Assembly: GCF_002845745.1 (NCBI RefSeq)
Contig: NZ_PIUM01000019.1
Coordinates: 49,930-113,929, forward strand
DNA: 64,000 nucleotides
Direction of reading: 5' to 3'
Origin: Telmatospirillum siberiense
GTDB taxonomy: Bacteria; Pseudomonadota; Alphaproteobacteria; Rhodospirillales; Magnetospirillaceae
In this document: positions 25,433-34,227 of the stretch, piece after piece
How positions within the stretch are numbered: position 1 is the first letter of the stretch
Layout: each line of letters starts with the position of its first letter
Program-made: the position numbers and the translations under genes
The notes under the pieces: model-generated
The model's database searches: none
What the model was told of the DNA's origin: nothing
The model's input: only the letters and a program-made list of their open reading frames with translations

Positions 25433-26692
25433 ATGGTAGGCGATCCTGCCCTTTCGGCTTCAAGGACTGCCCCGTTGCGTTTCAATCTCAATTCGTTTCT
25501 TCTCGCCCTCTCGACGATGCTCGACTTCGTTGAGTCTGACCTGCTCGGCGTGGCCTCCAACCATGGACGGCGGGTTGCCTACATCACCGCCCGGCTCATC
25601 GAGCGGGCAGGCCTGTCGGACGCGGAAATCTTCGACGCCGTCGCGCTGGCGCTGCTTCACGACAACGGACTGACCGAGGCTCTGTTGACCTCGTCGGCCC
25701 TGCCGGTGAACGTCGAAAGAATGCGTCACGCCGAAAATCTGACGGCGCATTGCGAGATCGGAGAACATAATCTGGCCGCCTTTCCCTTCCTGACCGAAGT
25801 GAGGGGGGCCATCAAGCATCACCACGAGCAATATGACGGACAGGGCTTCTTCGGGCTGGCGGGCGAGGACATTCCCCTGGCGGCGCGGATCATCGGCTTT
25901 GCCGATTACGTGGATCTCCTGTTCGATTTCAGCACGCCCGACCAGGCAAACCGGGAAAAAATCGCGGACGCCGTCGCCGGGATGCGGAGCCAGGCGTTTT
26001 CTCCCCGAAATTGCGATCTATTCGATGAAATCGCCGCGAAGCCAGCCTTTTGGCTGGATCTCCAGGACGATTTCATCGATCAGGCCCTGAAGGAACGCGT
26101 CCCCGACATCTGGCAGGAGCTGTCATGGGACAGGATCCTGGAAATCAGCCGCGTGTTCAGCCGCATCGTCGACTGCAAGTCGCAGTTCACCCAGCGCCAT
26201 TCGAGCGGTCTGGAGGAGAAGGCCGCGCGGATGGCCGAATTTTATCAATTCGATCACGAAACAAATATCAAGGTGCGAATCGCCGCCAGCCTCCACGACA
26301 TCGGCAAGCTGGCCATTCCCAATTCCATCCTCGACAAACCCGACCGCCTGACTCCCTTTGAGTTCCGCAAGATGCAGGAACACACCTACTACACGCGGCG
26401 GTGTCTCGAGCGCATAGAGGGTTTTGCCGATATCACCGAGTGGGCGGCCAACCATCACGAACGCCTGGACGGCTCGGGCTACCCGCTGGGCCTGACGGCC
26501 GGGCGGCTGGACTTCAACTCGCGGCTGATGGCCTGCCTGGACATCTACCAGGCCCTGACCGAGGAACGCCCCTATCGGCGTTCCCTGCCCCACCGGGAGG
26601 CCATGGCGATCCTGCGTCCACAGGCGGAAGACGGCCTGCTGGAAAAGGGAATCGTCGCCGATCTGGACCAGGTCTTCGCGCCCCCAGCCTGA
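25433..26692 (+). CDS. Tandem HD / HD-GYP domain protein (probable c-di-GMP phosphodiesterase)
   Basis: About 419 residues, no membrane segment. The N-terminal HD module (SNHGRRVAYITARL, LLHDNGL, IKHHHEQYDGQGFFGLAG) has a degenerate GYP (DGQGF). The C-terminal module is a full HD-GYP (TQRHSSGLEEKAARMA, LHDIGKLAIPNSILDKPDRLT, NHHERLDGSGYPLGL, ALTEERPYR). The second would hydrolyse c-di-GMP; the first may be regulatory. The start is uncertain: ATG at 25433 is used, but TTG at 25475 has AAGGA upstream and gives MRFNLNSFLLALS, a better family-like start. It lies 60 bp after the ArsR gene on the same strand. Confidence 0.88.
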   Translation: MVGDPALSASRTAPLRFNLNSFLLALSTMLDFVESDLLGVASNHGRRVAYITARLIERAGLSDAEIFDAVALALLHDNGLTEALLTSSALPVNVERMRHAENLTAHCEIGEHNLAAFPFLTEVRGAIKHHHEQYDGQGFFGLAGEDIPLAARIIGFADYVDLLFDFSTPDQANREKIADAVAGMRSQAFSPRNCDLFDEIAAKPAFWLDLQDDFIDQALKERVPDIWQELSWDRILEISRVFSRIVDCKSQFTQRHSSGLEEKAARMAEFYQFDHETNIKVRIAASLHDIGKLAIPNSILDKPDRLTPFEFRKMQEHTYYTRRCLERIEGFADITEWAANHHERLDGSGYPLGLTAGRLDFNSRLMACLDIYQALTEERPYRRSLPHREAMAILRPQAEDGLLEKGIVADLDQVFAPPA

Positions 26693-26787
26693 TCACCGGT
26701 CGGCGAGCGGACCCGTGGGTTCACGTTCCATTCGCGGCATCGGAAGGTCCCGCCCACTTCGGCTCCCCGGGGGGAAATAACAAATTA

Positions 26788-26810
26788 GTTATGCTAATAA
26801 CATATGTTAT
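26788..26810. promoter_or_regulatory. Three alternating GTTAT/ATAAC half-sites upstream of the ABC importer
   Basis: GTTAT, a 4-bp gap, then the perfect 14-bp palindrome ATAACATATGTTAT. The result is two overlapping dyads in the only AT-rich stretch before the five-gene importer operon. It is a strong operator candidate. The pattern loosely recalls Zur/Fur-superfamily boxes (GTTAT-type arms), but the operon's own AraC regulator could equally use it. Confidence 0.5.
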
Positions 26811-26900
26811 ACACTTTTGTATGTTTTAGTAGATCGAAATAATATACTAATGCGCCGGAGTTTGCCTCCCTTCGCCACCATCTCCGGAGCCCGGCGTCAC

Positions 26901-28550
26901 ATGGCCAGTCCTATAGGTTCGGTTTCCTCCTCCCGCGGTATTTCAATCACCCTGCTTTTCCTGGTGGCCGGGTTCTGGTCCGTCTCCGCCATGTCCGCAA
27001 CACAGACGACGACACCGAAAAGCGGCGGCCAGGTGACGTTCGGCGTCACCACCGAGCCGGTCTGCTTCAATCCGCAACGCTCGGAGCAGCAGAACTCCTT
27101 CATCCTCAGCCGCAACCTGGTCGATTCCCTTCTGGCCAAGGACGTCTCGGGACGGTTTCTGCCCTGGCTTGCCCGCGAATGGACGGTGTCCGCCGATGGC
27201 AGGATCTATGTCTTCAAGCTGCGCGAAGGCGTCACATTCCATGATGGGACGCCCCTCGACGCCGAGGCGGTCAAATTCAACCTGGATTTCGTCAGGGACA
27301 AGGCCAACACCAATGCCGCCGGTCAGCTGTTGCAAGCGGTGGAGCATGTCGAGGCGACGGCATCCCACGAGGTGACCCTCCATCTCGCGAAACCCGATTC
27401 GGCCCTGCTGGAATCCCTGGCCAGCATCAGGCTCGGCATCCTGTCGCCCAAATCCCTGCAGTCAGGCGATCGCCTCTGCTCGGGTGGCCCCGCCCTGGCC
27501 GGCAGCGGACCTTTCAAGTTCGAAAGCTATGTCCGCGGCCAGTCGGCGAGCTTCGTCAGGAACGACGCCTACAACTGGGCGCCCGGCTACGCGGCCCATC
27601 AGGGTCCAGCCTATCTGGACAGGCTGATCGTCCGGTTCCTCCCGGAATATTCGGTGCGTGCCGGTGCTCTGTCCTCCGGCCAGGTCGACGTCATCGAGGG
27701 GATACAACCCACCGACATCGGTTTGTTCAAGGACCAGCCGGGCTTCCAGTTCATCATCGGACCTTCCGGCGCCCAGACCTCATTCACCCTGAACGTCAAC
27801 TACACCATTCCGCCGGCCACCGATATCCGCGTGAGACGAGCCTTGCGGGACGGCGCCGACATCGCCGCCCTGGTCGACAGCGTCTATCTGGGCACGGTAC
27901 GGCGCGCCTGGTCCAACATCGCCCCCGACAACCCCTTCTACGACAAGAGCCTGGACGGCAGTTGGGGCAAGAACGTGGAACAGGCCAACCGGCTGTTGGA
28001 CGAGGCCGGCTGGACCGGGCGCGACAGCGAAGGCTTCCGGACCAGGGACGGCCAACGCCTCGCCATCGAGGTGGGCTATCCGCAGCCCTTTGTCCGCGAC
28101 AACCGGGATATCCTGATCCAGGGGCTGCAGGCGCAATTGCGCAAGAACCTGGGTTTCGATCTCCGGCTGCGCTTCATCACAGGAGGCGAATGGGCCCAGC
28201 AAAAGGAGAAGGGCAATTGGACGATCTATCCCAATACCTATCTCCCGGCCGACGCCGCCCAGGAATTGTCCGCCAACATCGGCGAGCAGGGATTCATCCG
28301 CGGCGTGGCCGACAAGGGCGACAAGGAGTTGTTCCGCTTGATTAACGACGCCTTGCAGGCCACCAGCCAGGATGAAAAAACGCGGCTGGTGCGGGCCGCC
28401 CAGCGGCGTGCGGTGGACCAGGCCTTCATCGTACCCCTGTTCTCGGCGAACTATCAGCTCGCCGCCAGGGATACGGTGCATGGCCTGTCCTTCGAGACTC
28501 AGCTCGATTCGCCGTCCAATTTCCATGATGTCTGGCTGACGGCGAAGTAA
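26901..28550 (+). CDS. ABC transporter periplasmic substrate-binding protein, family 5 (peptide/nickel type)
   Basis: 549 residues. A signal peptide (SITLLFLVAGFWSVSAMSA) precedes the SBP_bac_5 fold: GGQVTFGVTTEPVCFNPQRS, WLAREWTVSADGRIYVFKLREGVTFHDGTPLDAEAV and IRVRRALRDGADIAALVD. The family binds peptides, nickel chelates, opines or metallophores. The ATG at 26901 has GGAG 14 bases upstream; an in-frame ATG at 26850 would lengthen the signal. First gene of an operon with two permeases, a double ATPase and an AraC regulator. Confidence 0.93.
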   Translation: MASPIGSVSSSRGISITLLFLVAGFWSVSAMSATQTTTPKSGGQVTFGVTTEPVCFNPQRSEQQNSFILSRNLVDSLLAKDVSGRFLPWLAREWTVSADGRIYVFKLREGVTFHDGTPLDAEAVKFNLDFVRDKANTNAAGQLLQAVEHVEATASHEVTLHLAKPDSALLESLASIRLGILSPKSLQSGDRLCSGGPALAGSGPFKFESYVRGQSASFVRNDAYNWAPGYAAHQGPAYLDRLIVRFLPEYSVRAGALSSGQVDVIEGIQPTDIGLFKDQPGFQFIIGPSGAQTSFTLNVNYTIPPATDIRVRRALRDGADIAALVDSVYLGTVRRAWSNIAPDNPFYDKSLDGSWGKNVEQANRLLDEAGWTGRDSEGFRTRDGQRLAIEVGYPQPFVRDNRDILIQGLQAQLRKNLGFDLRLRFITGGEWAQQKEKGNWTIYPNTYLPADAAQELSANIGEQGFIRGVADKGDKELFRLINDALQATSQDEKTRLVRAAQRRAVDQAFIVPLFSANYQLAARDTVHGLSFETQLDSPSNFHDVWLTAK

Positions 28551-28563
28551 GGGGGCGGGCGGC

Positions 28564-29481
28564 ATGTGGCGGCGAATCCTATCGCGGTTGTCGACCAGCC
28601 TGATGGTAGCCTGGGGCAGCGTTACCTTCGCCTTCCTGGCCCTGCATACCTTACCCGGCCGAATCGAGGACATCCTGGCCGGCGACCTCGATTATCCGGG
28701 CCTGCGCGAGGCGATCGCCACCGAATGGGGCCTGAACCGGAGCCCGGCGGAACAGTATCTGGACTTCTTACTGCGCATCGCTTCCGGCGATTTCGGTACC
28801 TCCTACGTCCTTCGTCAGCCGGTCGGCGGCGTGCTCGGATCTCAGGTCATGCCCACCGTCCAACTGGCCCTGGCGGCCGGGCTGCTGGCCCTGGTGCTGG
28901 CCGTGCTGGCCGCCTCGGCGACGGCTGGGCGGAGCCGCTCGGCCCGCGCCCTCGCCGCCCTTCTCGAACTGCTGTTCGCCTCCACCCCGGTGTTCTGGCT
29001 CGGCATCCTGCTGTTGATGGCCTTTTCCTTCTCTTTGCGCTGGTTTCCCGTTTCCGGGGCGCAAGGATGGCAGGCCCTGGTCCTGCCCAGCGTCGCCCTG
29101 GCCCTGCCGACGGCCGGCCTTCTGGCCCAGGTTCTGCGCGACTCCATGGAAAAGACGCTGGAGCAGCCCTTTGTCGTCACCATCCGCTCTCGGGGCCTGG
29201 GCGAATGGCCGCTCCGCCTGCGCCATGTGCTGCGCCATGCCGCCCTGCCGGCGGTGACCCTCGGCGGCTGGCTGATCGGCGGCCTTTTGGGTGGAGCCGT
29301 CATCACCGAGAAGGTGTTCGGCCGGCCGGGACTGGGAACCGTCACGCTGAACGCCGTCCTCTCCCACGATGTTCCGGTAGTGCTGGCCGTGGTGCTGATG
29401 GCCGCCTTCATCCATGTGGCGGCCTCGACCCTGCTCGACATTCTCTATGTCCTCGTCGACCCGAGGCTGAAAGCGCAATGA
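28564..29481 (+). CDS. ABC transporter permease, DppB/NikB family
   Basis: 305 residues with about six membrane helices and the BPD_transp_1 EAA loop (TIRSRGLGEWPLRLRHVLRHAALPA). The N-terminus RRILSRLSTSLMVAWGSVTFAFLAL is typical of DppB-type subunits. It starts 13 bp after the binding-protein gene and its TGA overlaps the next ATG (ATGA), so the two permeases are translationally coupled. Confidence 0.95.
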   Translation: MWRRILSRLSTSLMVAWGSVTFAFLALHTLPGRIEDILAGDLDYPGLREAIATEWGLNRSPAEQYLDFLLRIASGDFGTSYVLRQPVGGVLGSQVMPTVQLALAAGLLALVLAVLAASATAGRSRSARALAALLELLFASTPVFWLGILLLMAFSFSLRWFPVSGAQGWQALVLPSVALALPTAGLLAQVLRDSMEKTLEQPFVVTIRSRGLGEWPLRLRHVLRHAALPAVTLGGWLIGGLLGGAVITEKVFGRPGLGTVTLNAVLSHDVPVVLAVVLMAAFIHVAASTLLDILYVLVDPRLKAQ

Positions 29482-30386
29482 GCGAAGCAACTCCCTCCGA
29501 AGCGGCGACCCTCCTGTCCGATCCGTCGGGCCGAACGGGTCCGGCTGCGCCAGGCGCGGCGATTCGGCGCGTCATCGCGGTCCTCTGGCAATGGAAAGGC
29601 TTCCTCGCGGCCGGGGCTTTCTTGCTCTTGCTGGCCATGGTCCTGGCGACGCCCCATCTGCTGACCGCCTATGATCCGCTGGAGGGCGATGCCTTGGCCG
29701 GGTTGCGGGCGCCCAACGCCACCCATCCCTTCGGCACCGACCGACTGGGACGCGATGTTCTGGCGCGAACGCTCTATGGCGCCCGCTATTCCCTGTCCAT
29801 CGGCTTCGGCGCCACCGCCATCAGCGTCGGATTCGGAGTATTGCTTGGAATCGCCGGCGGTCAGAAGAGCCGCCTGCTGGACGAAACGATCTGCCGTCTC
29901 TTCGACGTCATCTCATCCTTCCCCGGCGTCCTGATGGCCCTGCTTGTGGTCACCTTCCTCGGCCAGGGCATGCTGAACGTCGCCATCGCGGTCGGGGTCG
30001 CCGGAATCCCCAAGTTCGGCCGGGTGGTGCGGGCCCAAACCCAACTGGCGCGGAATGCCGACTATGTCACCCAGGCCTATATTTACGGTCGTAGCCGCGC
30101 AGCCGTATTTTTTCATCATCTGCTGCCCAATGTGCTGCTGGCGATCCCGGTGATCGCCACGGTCTATGTCGGCACCACCATTCTCGCCGTTTCAAGCCTG
30201 AGCTTCCTCGGCCTCGGCCCACAGCCGCCGACCCCGGAATGGGGCGTGATGCTGGCGGAAAGCCGGGATGTCCTGAGAATCGCCTGGTGGCCCGGCGTCT
30301 TTCCGGGAGCGGCGCTGACCCTGACGGTGATCGCCTTTACCGTCATCGGCAACGCCCTGCAACGGCGCTTCGAAAGGCGCGGTTGA
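29478..30386 (+). CDS. ABC transporter permease, DppC/NikC family
   Basis: 302 residues. A hydrophilic N-terminal tail precedes TM1 (FLAAGAFLLLLAMVLATPHLL) and the DppC-type HPFGTDRLGRDVLARTLYGAR signature. The EAA loop is YIYGRSRAAVFFHHLLPNV, and the C-terminal SSLSFLGLGPQPPTPEWG is canonical. It overlaps the upstream permease by 4 bp, and its stop overlaps the start of the ATPase gene (TGATG). Confidence 0.95.
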   Translation: MSEATPSEAATLLSDPSGRTGPAAPGAAIRRVIAVLWQWKGFLAAGAFLLLLAMVLATPHLLTAYDPLEGDALAGLRAPNATHPFGTDRLGRDVLARTLYGARYSLSIGFGATAISVGFGVLLGIAGGQKSRLLDETICRLFDVISSFPGVLMALLVVTFLGQGMLNVAIAVGVAGIPKFGRVVRAQTQLARNADYVTQAYIYGRSRAAVFFHHLLPNVLLAIPVIATVYVGTTILAVSSLSFLGLGPQPPTPEWGVMLAESRDVLRIAWWPGVFPGAALTLTVIAFTVIGNALQRRFERRG

Positions 30387-32137
30387 TGAGCTGTCCGATA
30401 CCCATCCGATCAAGCTCCCGCTCCACCCCCGCGACAGCCCCCCTGGTCGCAATCGAGGGATTGACCATTCGTTTCCGCGCCGATGGGCCGCACCGGCCCG
30501 CCGTCCAGGATATGGACCTCGTCATCCATCCCGGCGAATGCGTGGCCCTGGTCGGCGAATCCGGCTCCGGCAAAAGCGTCACCGCCCGGAGCCTGCTGAA
30601 CCTGGTCGGACCGGGCGCCGCCGTCACGGCCCGGCGTTTCGAGATCGACGGAGCCGATGCCCGGAACTTCGGCCCGGCGGACTGGCAGCGGCTACGCGGT
30701 ACCTTCGCCGGTCTGGTCATGCAAGATGCCCTGGTCTCGCTCGATCCCTTGCGCACCATCGGCCGGGAGGTGGGCGAGGTGGTCCGCCATCACCGTCTGC
30801 TGCGCACCCCCGCCGAGATCCGGGACCGGGTGATCCGCACGCTGGACCGGGTGGGAATGCCGGATCCCGATGTCCGGGCGAGCCAATATGCCCATCAGTT
30901 GTCCGGCGGCCTGCGCCAACGGGCCCTGATCGCCGCCGCAATCGCCGGCGGTCCCCGGCTGATCATCGCCGACGAACCCACCACCGCGCTCGACGCCAGC
31001 GTGCAGAAGCAGGTGCTGGAGGTCCTGCGCCAGCGGGTGGGCGAAGGGGCGGGACTACTGCTGATCAGCCACGATCTGGCGGTGGTCGCCGATCTGGCCG
31101 ACCGGGTGCTGGTGATGCGGGACGGCCGGGTGCTGGATGCCGGCCCGACCGGCGGCGTGCTGGCACGACCGCGTCATGCCTATACCCGCCAACTGATCGC
31201 CGCGGTGCCGTCGGCGGACTCGCGCGGAAGCCGCCTTTCCTCCTCCCGCCTGGAAACGGCCGGCGGCCCCACGGGGAACTCCGTGATTGTGCGCGATCCC
31301 CTGCCGCCCCGTCCCCCAATCGGAATCGATACGGTCCTGGAGGCACGCGGGCTTACCAAAGTCTACCGTTATCCGGGACGCGCCGGCGATGCCGGTCGCC
31401 TCGCCGCGCTGGCGGACGTCTCTTTTTCCATCCGCTCGGGCGAGGTGCTGGGACTGGTCGGGGAGTCGGGTTCGGGAAAATCCACCTGCGCCAAGATCCT
31501 GCTGGGCCTCGTCGAACCCGACGCCGGCTGGGTGACCCTTCTGGGCCAGCCCTGGTCCGGAATATCGGAGAAGACCCGGCGCCCGTTGCGCCGATCGTTG
31601 CAATATATTCCCCAGGATCCGCTCAGCAGTTTCGACCCCCGCTACCGGGTCGCCGACATCATTGGCGAAAATCTGCTGTCCCTTCCCCGTTCCCGGCGGC
31701 AGGATCGTATCGTCGCCTTGCTCGACCGGGTCGGCCTTGACGCCGGTTATCTGAAACGCCCGCCGCTTTCCCTGTCGGGCGGTCAGCGCCAGCGGGTCGC
31801 GGTCGCCCGCGCCCTGGCCGCCAGACCGGCACTGATCGTCTGTGACGAACCGGTCTCGGCCCTCGACATCAGCATCCAGGCCCAGGTCATCGACCTGATC
31901 GCCGAACTGCAGTCGGAACTGGAAACCGCCCTTCTGTTCATTTCCCACGACATCGGGCTGGTCCACCACCTCGCCGACCGCGTCCTGGTGCTGAATGGCG
32001 GACGGGTCGTCGAGCAGGGTCCGGTGGAAAAGGTCTTTCTCACCCCGACTCAGGACTATACCCGCACTCTTCTGGCCGCCCGGCCCGGGCCGCTGACCGA
32101 TCGGCTCGGCCCCCCTTCGCCGGCACGGCGCGAATAA
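30386..32137 (+). CDS. Double ABC ATPase for the peptide/nickel-type importer (DppD-DppF fusion)
   Basis: 583 residues with two complete nucleotide-binding domains. Domain 1 (about 20-265): Walker A GESGSGKSVTAR, signature LSGGLRQRALIAAAI, Walker B LIIADEPTTALD. Domain 2 (about 310-565): GESGSGKSTCAK, LSGGQRQRVAVARAL, LIVCDEPVSALD. The two usually separate Opp/Dpp ATPases are fused, as in GsiA/YejF. Both sites look catalytically intact. The start ATG at 30386 shares a base with the permease stop. Confidence 0.96.
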   Translation: MSCPIPIRSSSRSTPATAPLVAIEGLTIRFRADGPHRPAVQDMDLVIHPGECVALVGESGSGKSVTARSLLNLVGPGAAVTARRFEIDGADARNFGPADWQRLRGTFAGLVMQDALVSLDPLRTIGREVGEVVRHHRLLRTPAEIRDRVIRTLDRVGMPDPDVRASQYAHQLSGGLRQRALIAAAIAGGPRLIIADEPTTALDASVQKQVLEVLRQRVGEGAGLLLISHDLAVVADLADRVLVMRDGRVLDAGPTGGVLARPRHAYTRQLIAAVPSADSRGSRLSSSRLETAGGPTGNSVIVRDPLPPRPPIGIDTVLEARGLTKVYRYPGRAGDAGRLAALADVSFSIRSGEVLGLVGESGSGKSTCAKILLGLVEPDAGWVTLLGQPWSGISEKTRRPLRRSLQYIPQDPLSSFDPRYRVADIIGENLLSLPRSRRQDRIVALLDRVGLDAGYLKRPPLSLSGGQRQRVAVARALAARPALIVCDEPVSALDISIQAQVIDLIAELQSELETALLFISHDIGLVHHLADRVLVLNGGRVVEQGPVEKVFLTPTQDYTRTLLAARPGPLTDRLGPPSPARRE

Positions 32138-32242
32138 TCCGCCGATTGCGGGACGCTTCCGCTCGCGCGCCTCTTCCCGGCGGAGCCCCTCCGATGGTAC
32201 CGTCGGGGCCGGGTCCACCTTTTGAAAACGACGAGGCCACCG

Positions 32243-32989
32243 TTGCCGTCCTTTCCCGTCGCGACGGCACAGCCGTCCCGTGCGTCGCATTGGCATTATT
32301 GGCGGACGGACACCGCCGGCATCGTCGAGCTTGCTTCGTGGCATGGCGGCGGTTCACTCGGTCTCAGGCCCCACTTTCATGACGAAGCCCAGCTGGTTTT
32401 CGTTCTGGCCGGCGCCCGCTCCTTTCTGATCGGAAATCGGGCGATAACGGTGAGTGCCGGCAAAGCCGCCTGCATTCCGGCCCATGTCCTGCACGCCCCC
32501 CTGGCGAACGGAACGGCGGAAACCCGCTGCCTCAATCTCTATCTGCCGGCCACCGGCGCGACGGATTCCCTGCGGGTCGTCGATATCCGGGAGCATTGGC
32601 GCATCACCGAGGGCACCGGCATCCGTCCGGCCGCCGTTTTAAGGGACTTCGATGCGCTTTCCCCGACCATCGGGAACCCCGAAAGGCCGAAGCGCGAAGA
32701 TGACAGCCTCCGCCTCGCCTTGACGACCAGCCGGGGCCGGATCGGCGATCTGGCGGCGAGCCTGGGGCGAAGCCGTGAGGATTTCAGCCGGCGGGTAAGC
32801 CATGCCGTCGGCGTCGCCCCGCACAGGTTCCGCCTGCTCGCCCGGTTGAACCTGGCCCGGCGCCTGTTGCGCGCCGACGAGCCGATCGCCGCCGTCGCGG
32901 CCGAGACGGATTTCGCCGACCAGAGCCACCTCGGCCGGCTGTTCCGCGCGACGTTCGGCACCACGCCGGGTCGCTACCGGCACGGCTGA
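32243..32989 (+). CDS. AraC family transcriptional regulator
   Basis: About 248 residues. The N-terminal cupin sensor (GGSLGLRPHFHDEAQLVFVLAGARSF, VSAGKAACIPAHVLHAPLA) has HFHDE and PAHVLHAP, which could bind a metal or small ligand. The C-terminal AraC double HTH ends FADQSHLGRLFRATFGTTPGRYR. The TTG at 32243 with GAGG upstream is preferred over TTG at 32222. It is 105 bp after the importer ATPase on the same strand and likely regulates that operon, sensing its cargo. Confidence 0.9.
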   Translation: MPSFPVATAQPSRASHWHYWRTDTAGIVELASWHGGGSLGLRPHFHDEAQLVFVLAGARSFLIGNRAITVSAGKAACIPAHVLHAPLANGTAETRCLNLYLPATGATDSLRVVDIREHWRITEGTGIRPAAVLRDFDALSPTIGNPERPKREDDSLRLALTTSRGRIGDLAASLGRSREDFSRRVSHAVGVAPHRFRLLARLNLARRLLRADEPIAAVAAETDFADQSHLGRLFRATFGTTPGRYRHG

Positions 32990-33426
32990 ATCAATCACAA
33001 ACGTTCCAGACACCCCCTGTACGGACGCCTATTCTCGGCGCAACACCGGCAGGGACGCCCATATGCGCTAGCATAAGCCCCAAATAAGCCCTCTCCCGCG
33101 TCAGCGGGAGGGGGGGAATCGGGCAAGATCCGAAGCGAAAACCAGAGGGAGAACACTGTCTCCCAACGCCTTTCCAGAGAAACACAGATGAACAAGATGA
33201 ACACGGATGGGCGCAGATAAAGAAAAAGCTCATCTGTGCTTATCTGTGTTCATCCCGTTCATCTGTGTTCCCGATAATGGCGCCACGGATCCGGCAAGAT
33301 GCGGGATGCGGCCACCCCCGCTCTCCCGCTTGTCCGCGGGAGAGAGGCCTTAAGCTAGCGCTTATGGGCAGGGACGCCGGTGCCACCGTTCTTTTATCCA
33401 AGGCGGGACAAAGGGAGGAATGACAT
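32990..33426. repeat. Gene-free intergenic region with nested inverted repeats
   Basis: No gene was seen. The core (33181-33269) is a long inverted repeat made of ACACAGATGAAC-type units, an intergenic motif I recall from many unrelated bacteria. Two GC hairpins flank it: 33089-33114 (CTCTCCCGC / GCGGGAGGG) and 33321-33344 (CTCTCCCGC / GCGGGAGAG). Two copies of GGCAGGGACGCC lie outside these (33048-33059 and 33367-33378), each next to a GCTAGC-containing near-palindrome. The same 12-mer flanks the repeat cluster at 58.7 kb. It looks like a REP/BIME-type mosaic. Confidence 0.7.
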
Positions 33427-34194
33427 ATGCAGGTCGATACGGCCGGCGTCCTGCTGGCGGCCGGCGTGTTGGGCGGGCTCGTCAACGCGGTGGCGGGGGG
33501 CGCCACGCTCATCACCTTTCCGGCCATGCTGGCGGTGGGGCTGCCGGCCATCGCGGCCAACGCCTCCAACGCGGTGGCGATTTCGCCGGGGCACCTGATC
33601 GCCGCTTTCGCCGATCGCGGCAAACTGCCGCCTCCGACGGGCCGCACGATGACCTTCGTCGCCATCGCCCTGACGGGCGGAGCCATCGGCGCCGGCCTTC
33701 TGCTGCTGCTTCCCGAACGCCTGTTCACCTTGCCGGTTCCCGCGCTCATCGCGTTCGCCACGCTGCTGTTCGCCTTCGCTCCGCGCCTCCAGGCCCGGAG
33801 CGAAGGCCGCCGAAGCCCCGGCGAGGCGGAGCCGCGCGGGTTTCACACCGCCTGCCTGGCCGCGGCTTGTCTCTATGGCGGCTTTTTCGGCGCCGGTCTC
33901 GGCGTCATCCTGACGGCCGGCCTGTCGATCACCGAACCGAACGACATCCGCGCGATAAAAGCGCTGAAAAATCTGCTGGCGAGCTGCGTCGCCCTGGCCG
34001 CGACCGTCATCTTCATCGTCCAGGACGCGGTGCGCTGGCCGGAAACGGGGATGATGCTGGCCGGAGCGACCGCCGGCGGATATGGCGGCGGCCTCTTGAT
34101 CCGCGTTCTGCCGGCGATCCATGTGCGGCGGATCGTCATCGGCGCCGGAACGGCGATGACGATCCTCTATGCCTGGCGCTACTGGCTGTCATGA
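33427..34194 (+). CDS. TSUP family membrane permease (TauE/SafE-like)
   Basis: 255 residues, about seven or eight membrane helices. The TSUP repeat signatures are clear: AAGVLGGLVNAVAGGATLITFPAML with ASNAVAISPG in the first half, and CLYGGFFGAGLGVILTAGL followed by IKALKNLLASCVA in the second. The family moves sulfite, sulfonates or other organic acids; no substrate-defining neighbour is present. An AGGAATGACAT leader precedes the ATG. Monocistronic, convergent with the alkene reductase. Confidence 0.93.
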   Translation: MQVDTAGVLLAAGVLGGLVNAVAGGATLITFPAMLAVGLPAIAANASNAVAISPGHLIAAFADRGKLPPPTGRTMTFVAIALTGGAIGAGLLLLLPERLFTLPVPALIAFATLLFAFAPRLQARSEGRRSPGEAEPRGFHTACLAAACLYGGFFGAGLGVILTAGLSITEPNDIRAIKALKNLLASCVALAATVIFIVQDAVRWPETGMMLAGATAGGYGGGLLIRVLPAIHVRRIVIGAGTAMTILYAWRYWLS

Positions 34195-34227
34195 CCGACC
34201 GAGCGGACCCGACCGGGATGCAAGCCC

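Noticed and set aside
33181..33269. Possible CRISPR array from repeated ATCTGTG/ACACAGATG units
   Set aside because: Units are irregularly spaced, form one long inverted repeat, and there are no equal spacers or cas genes.
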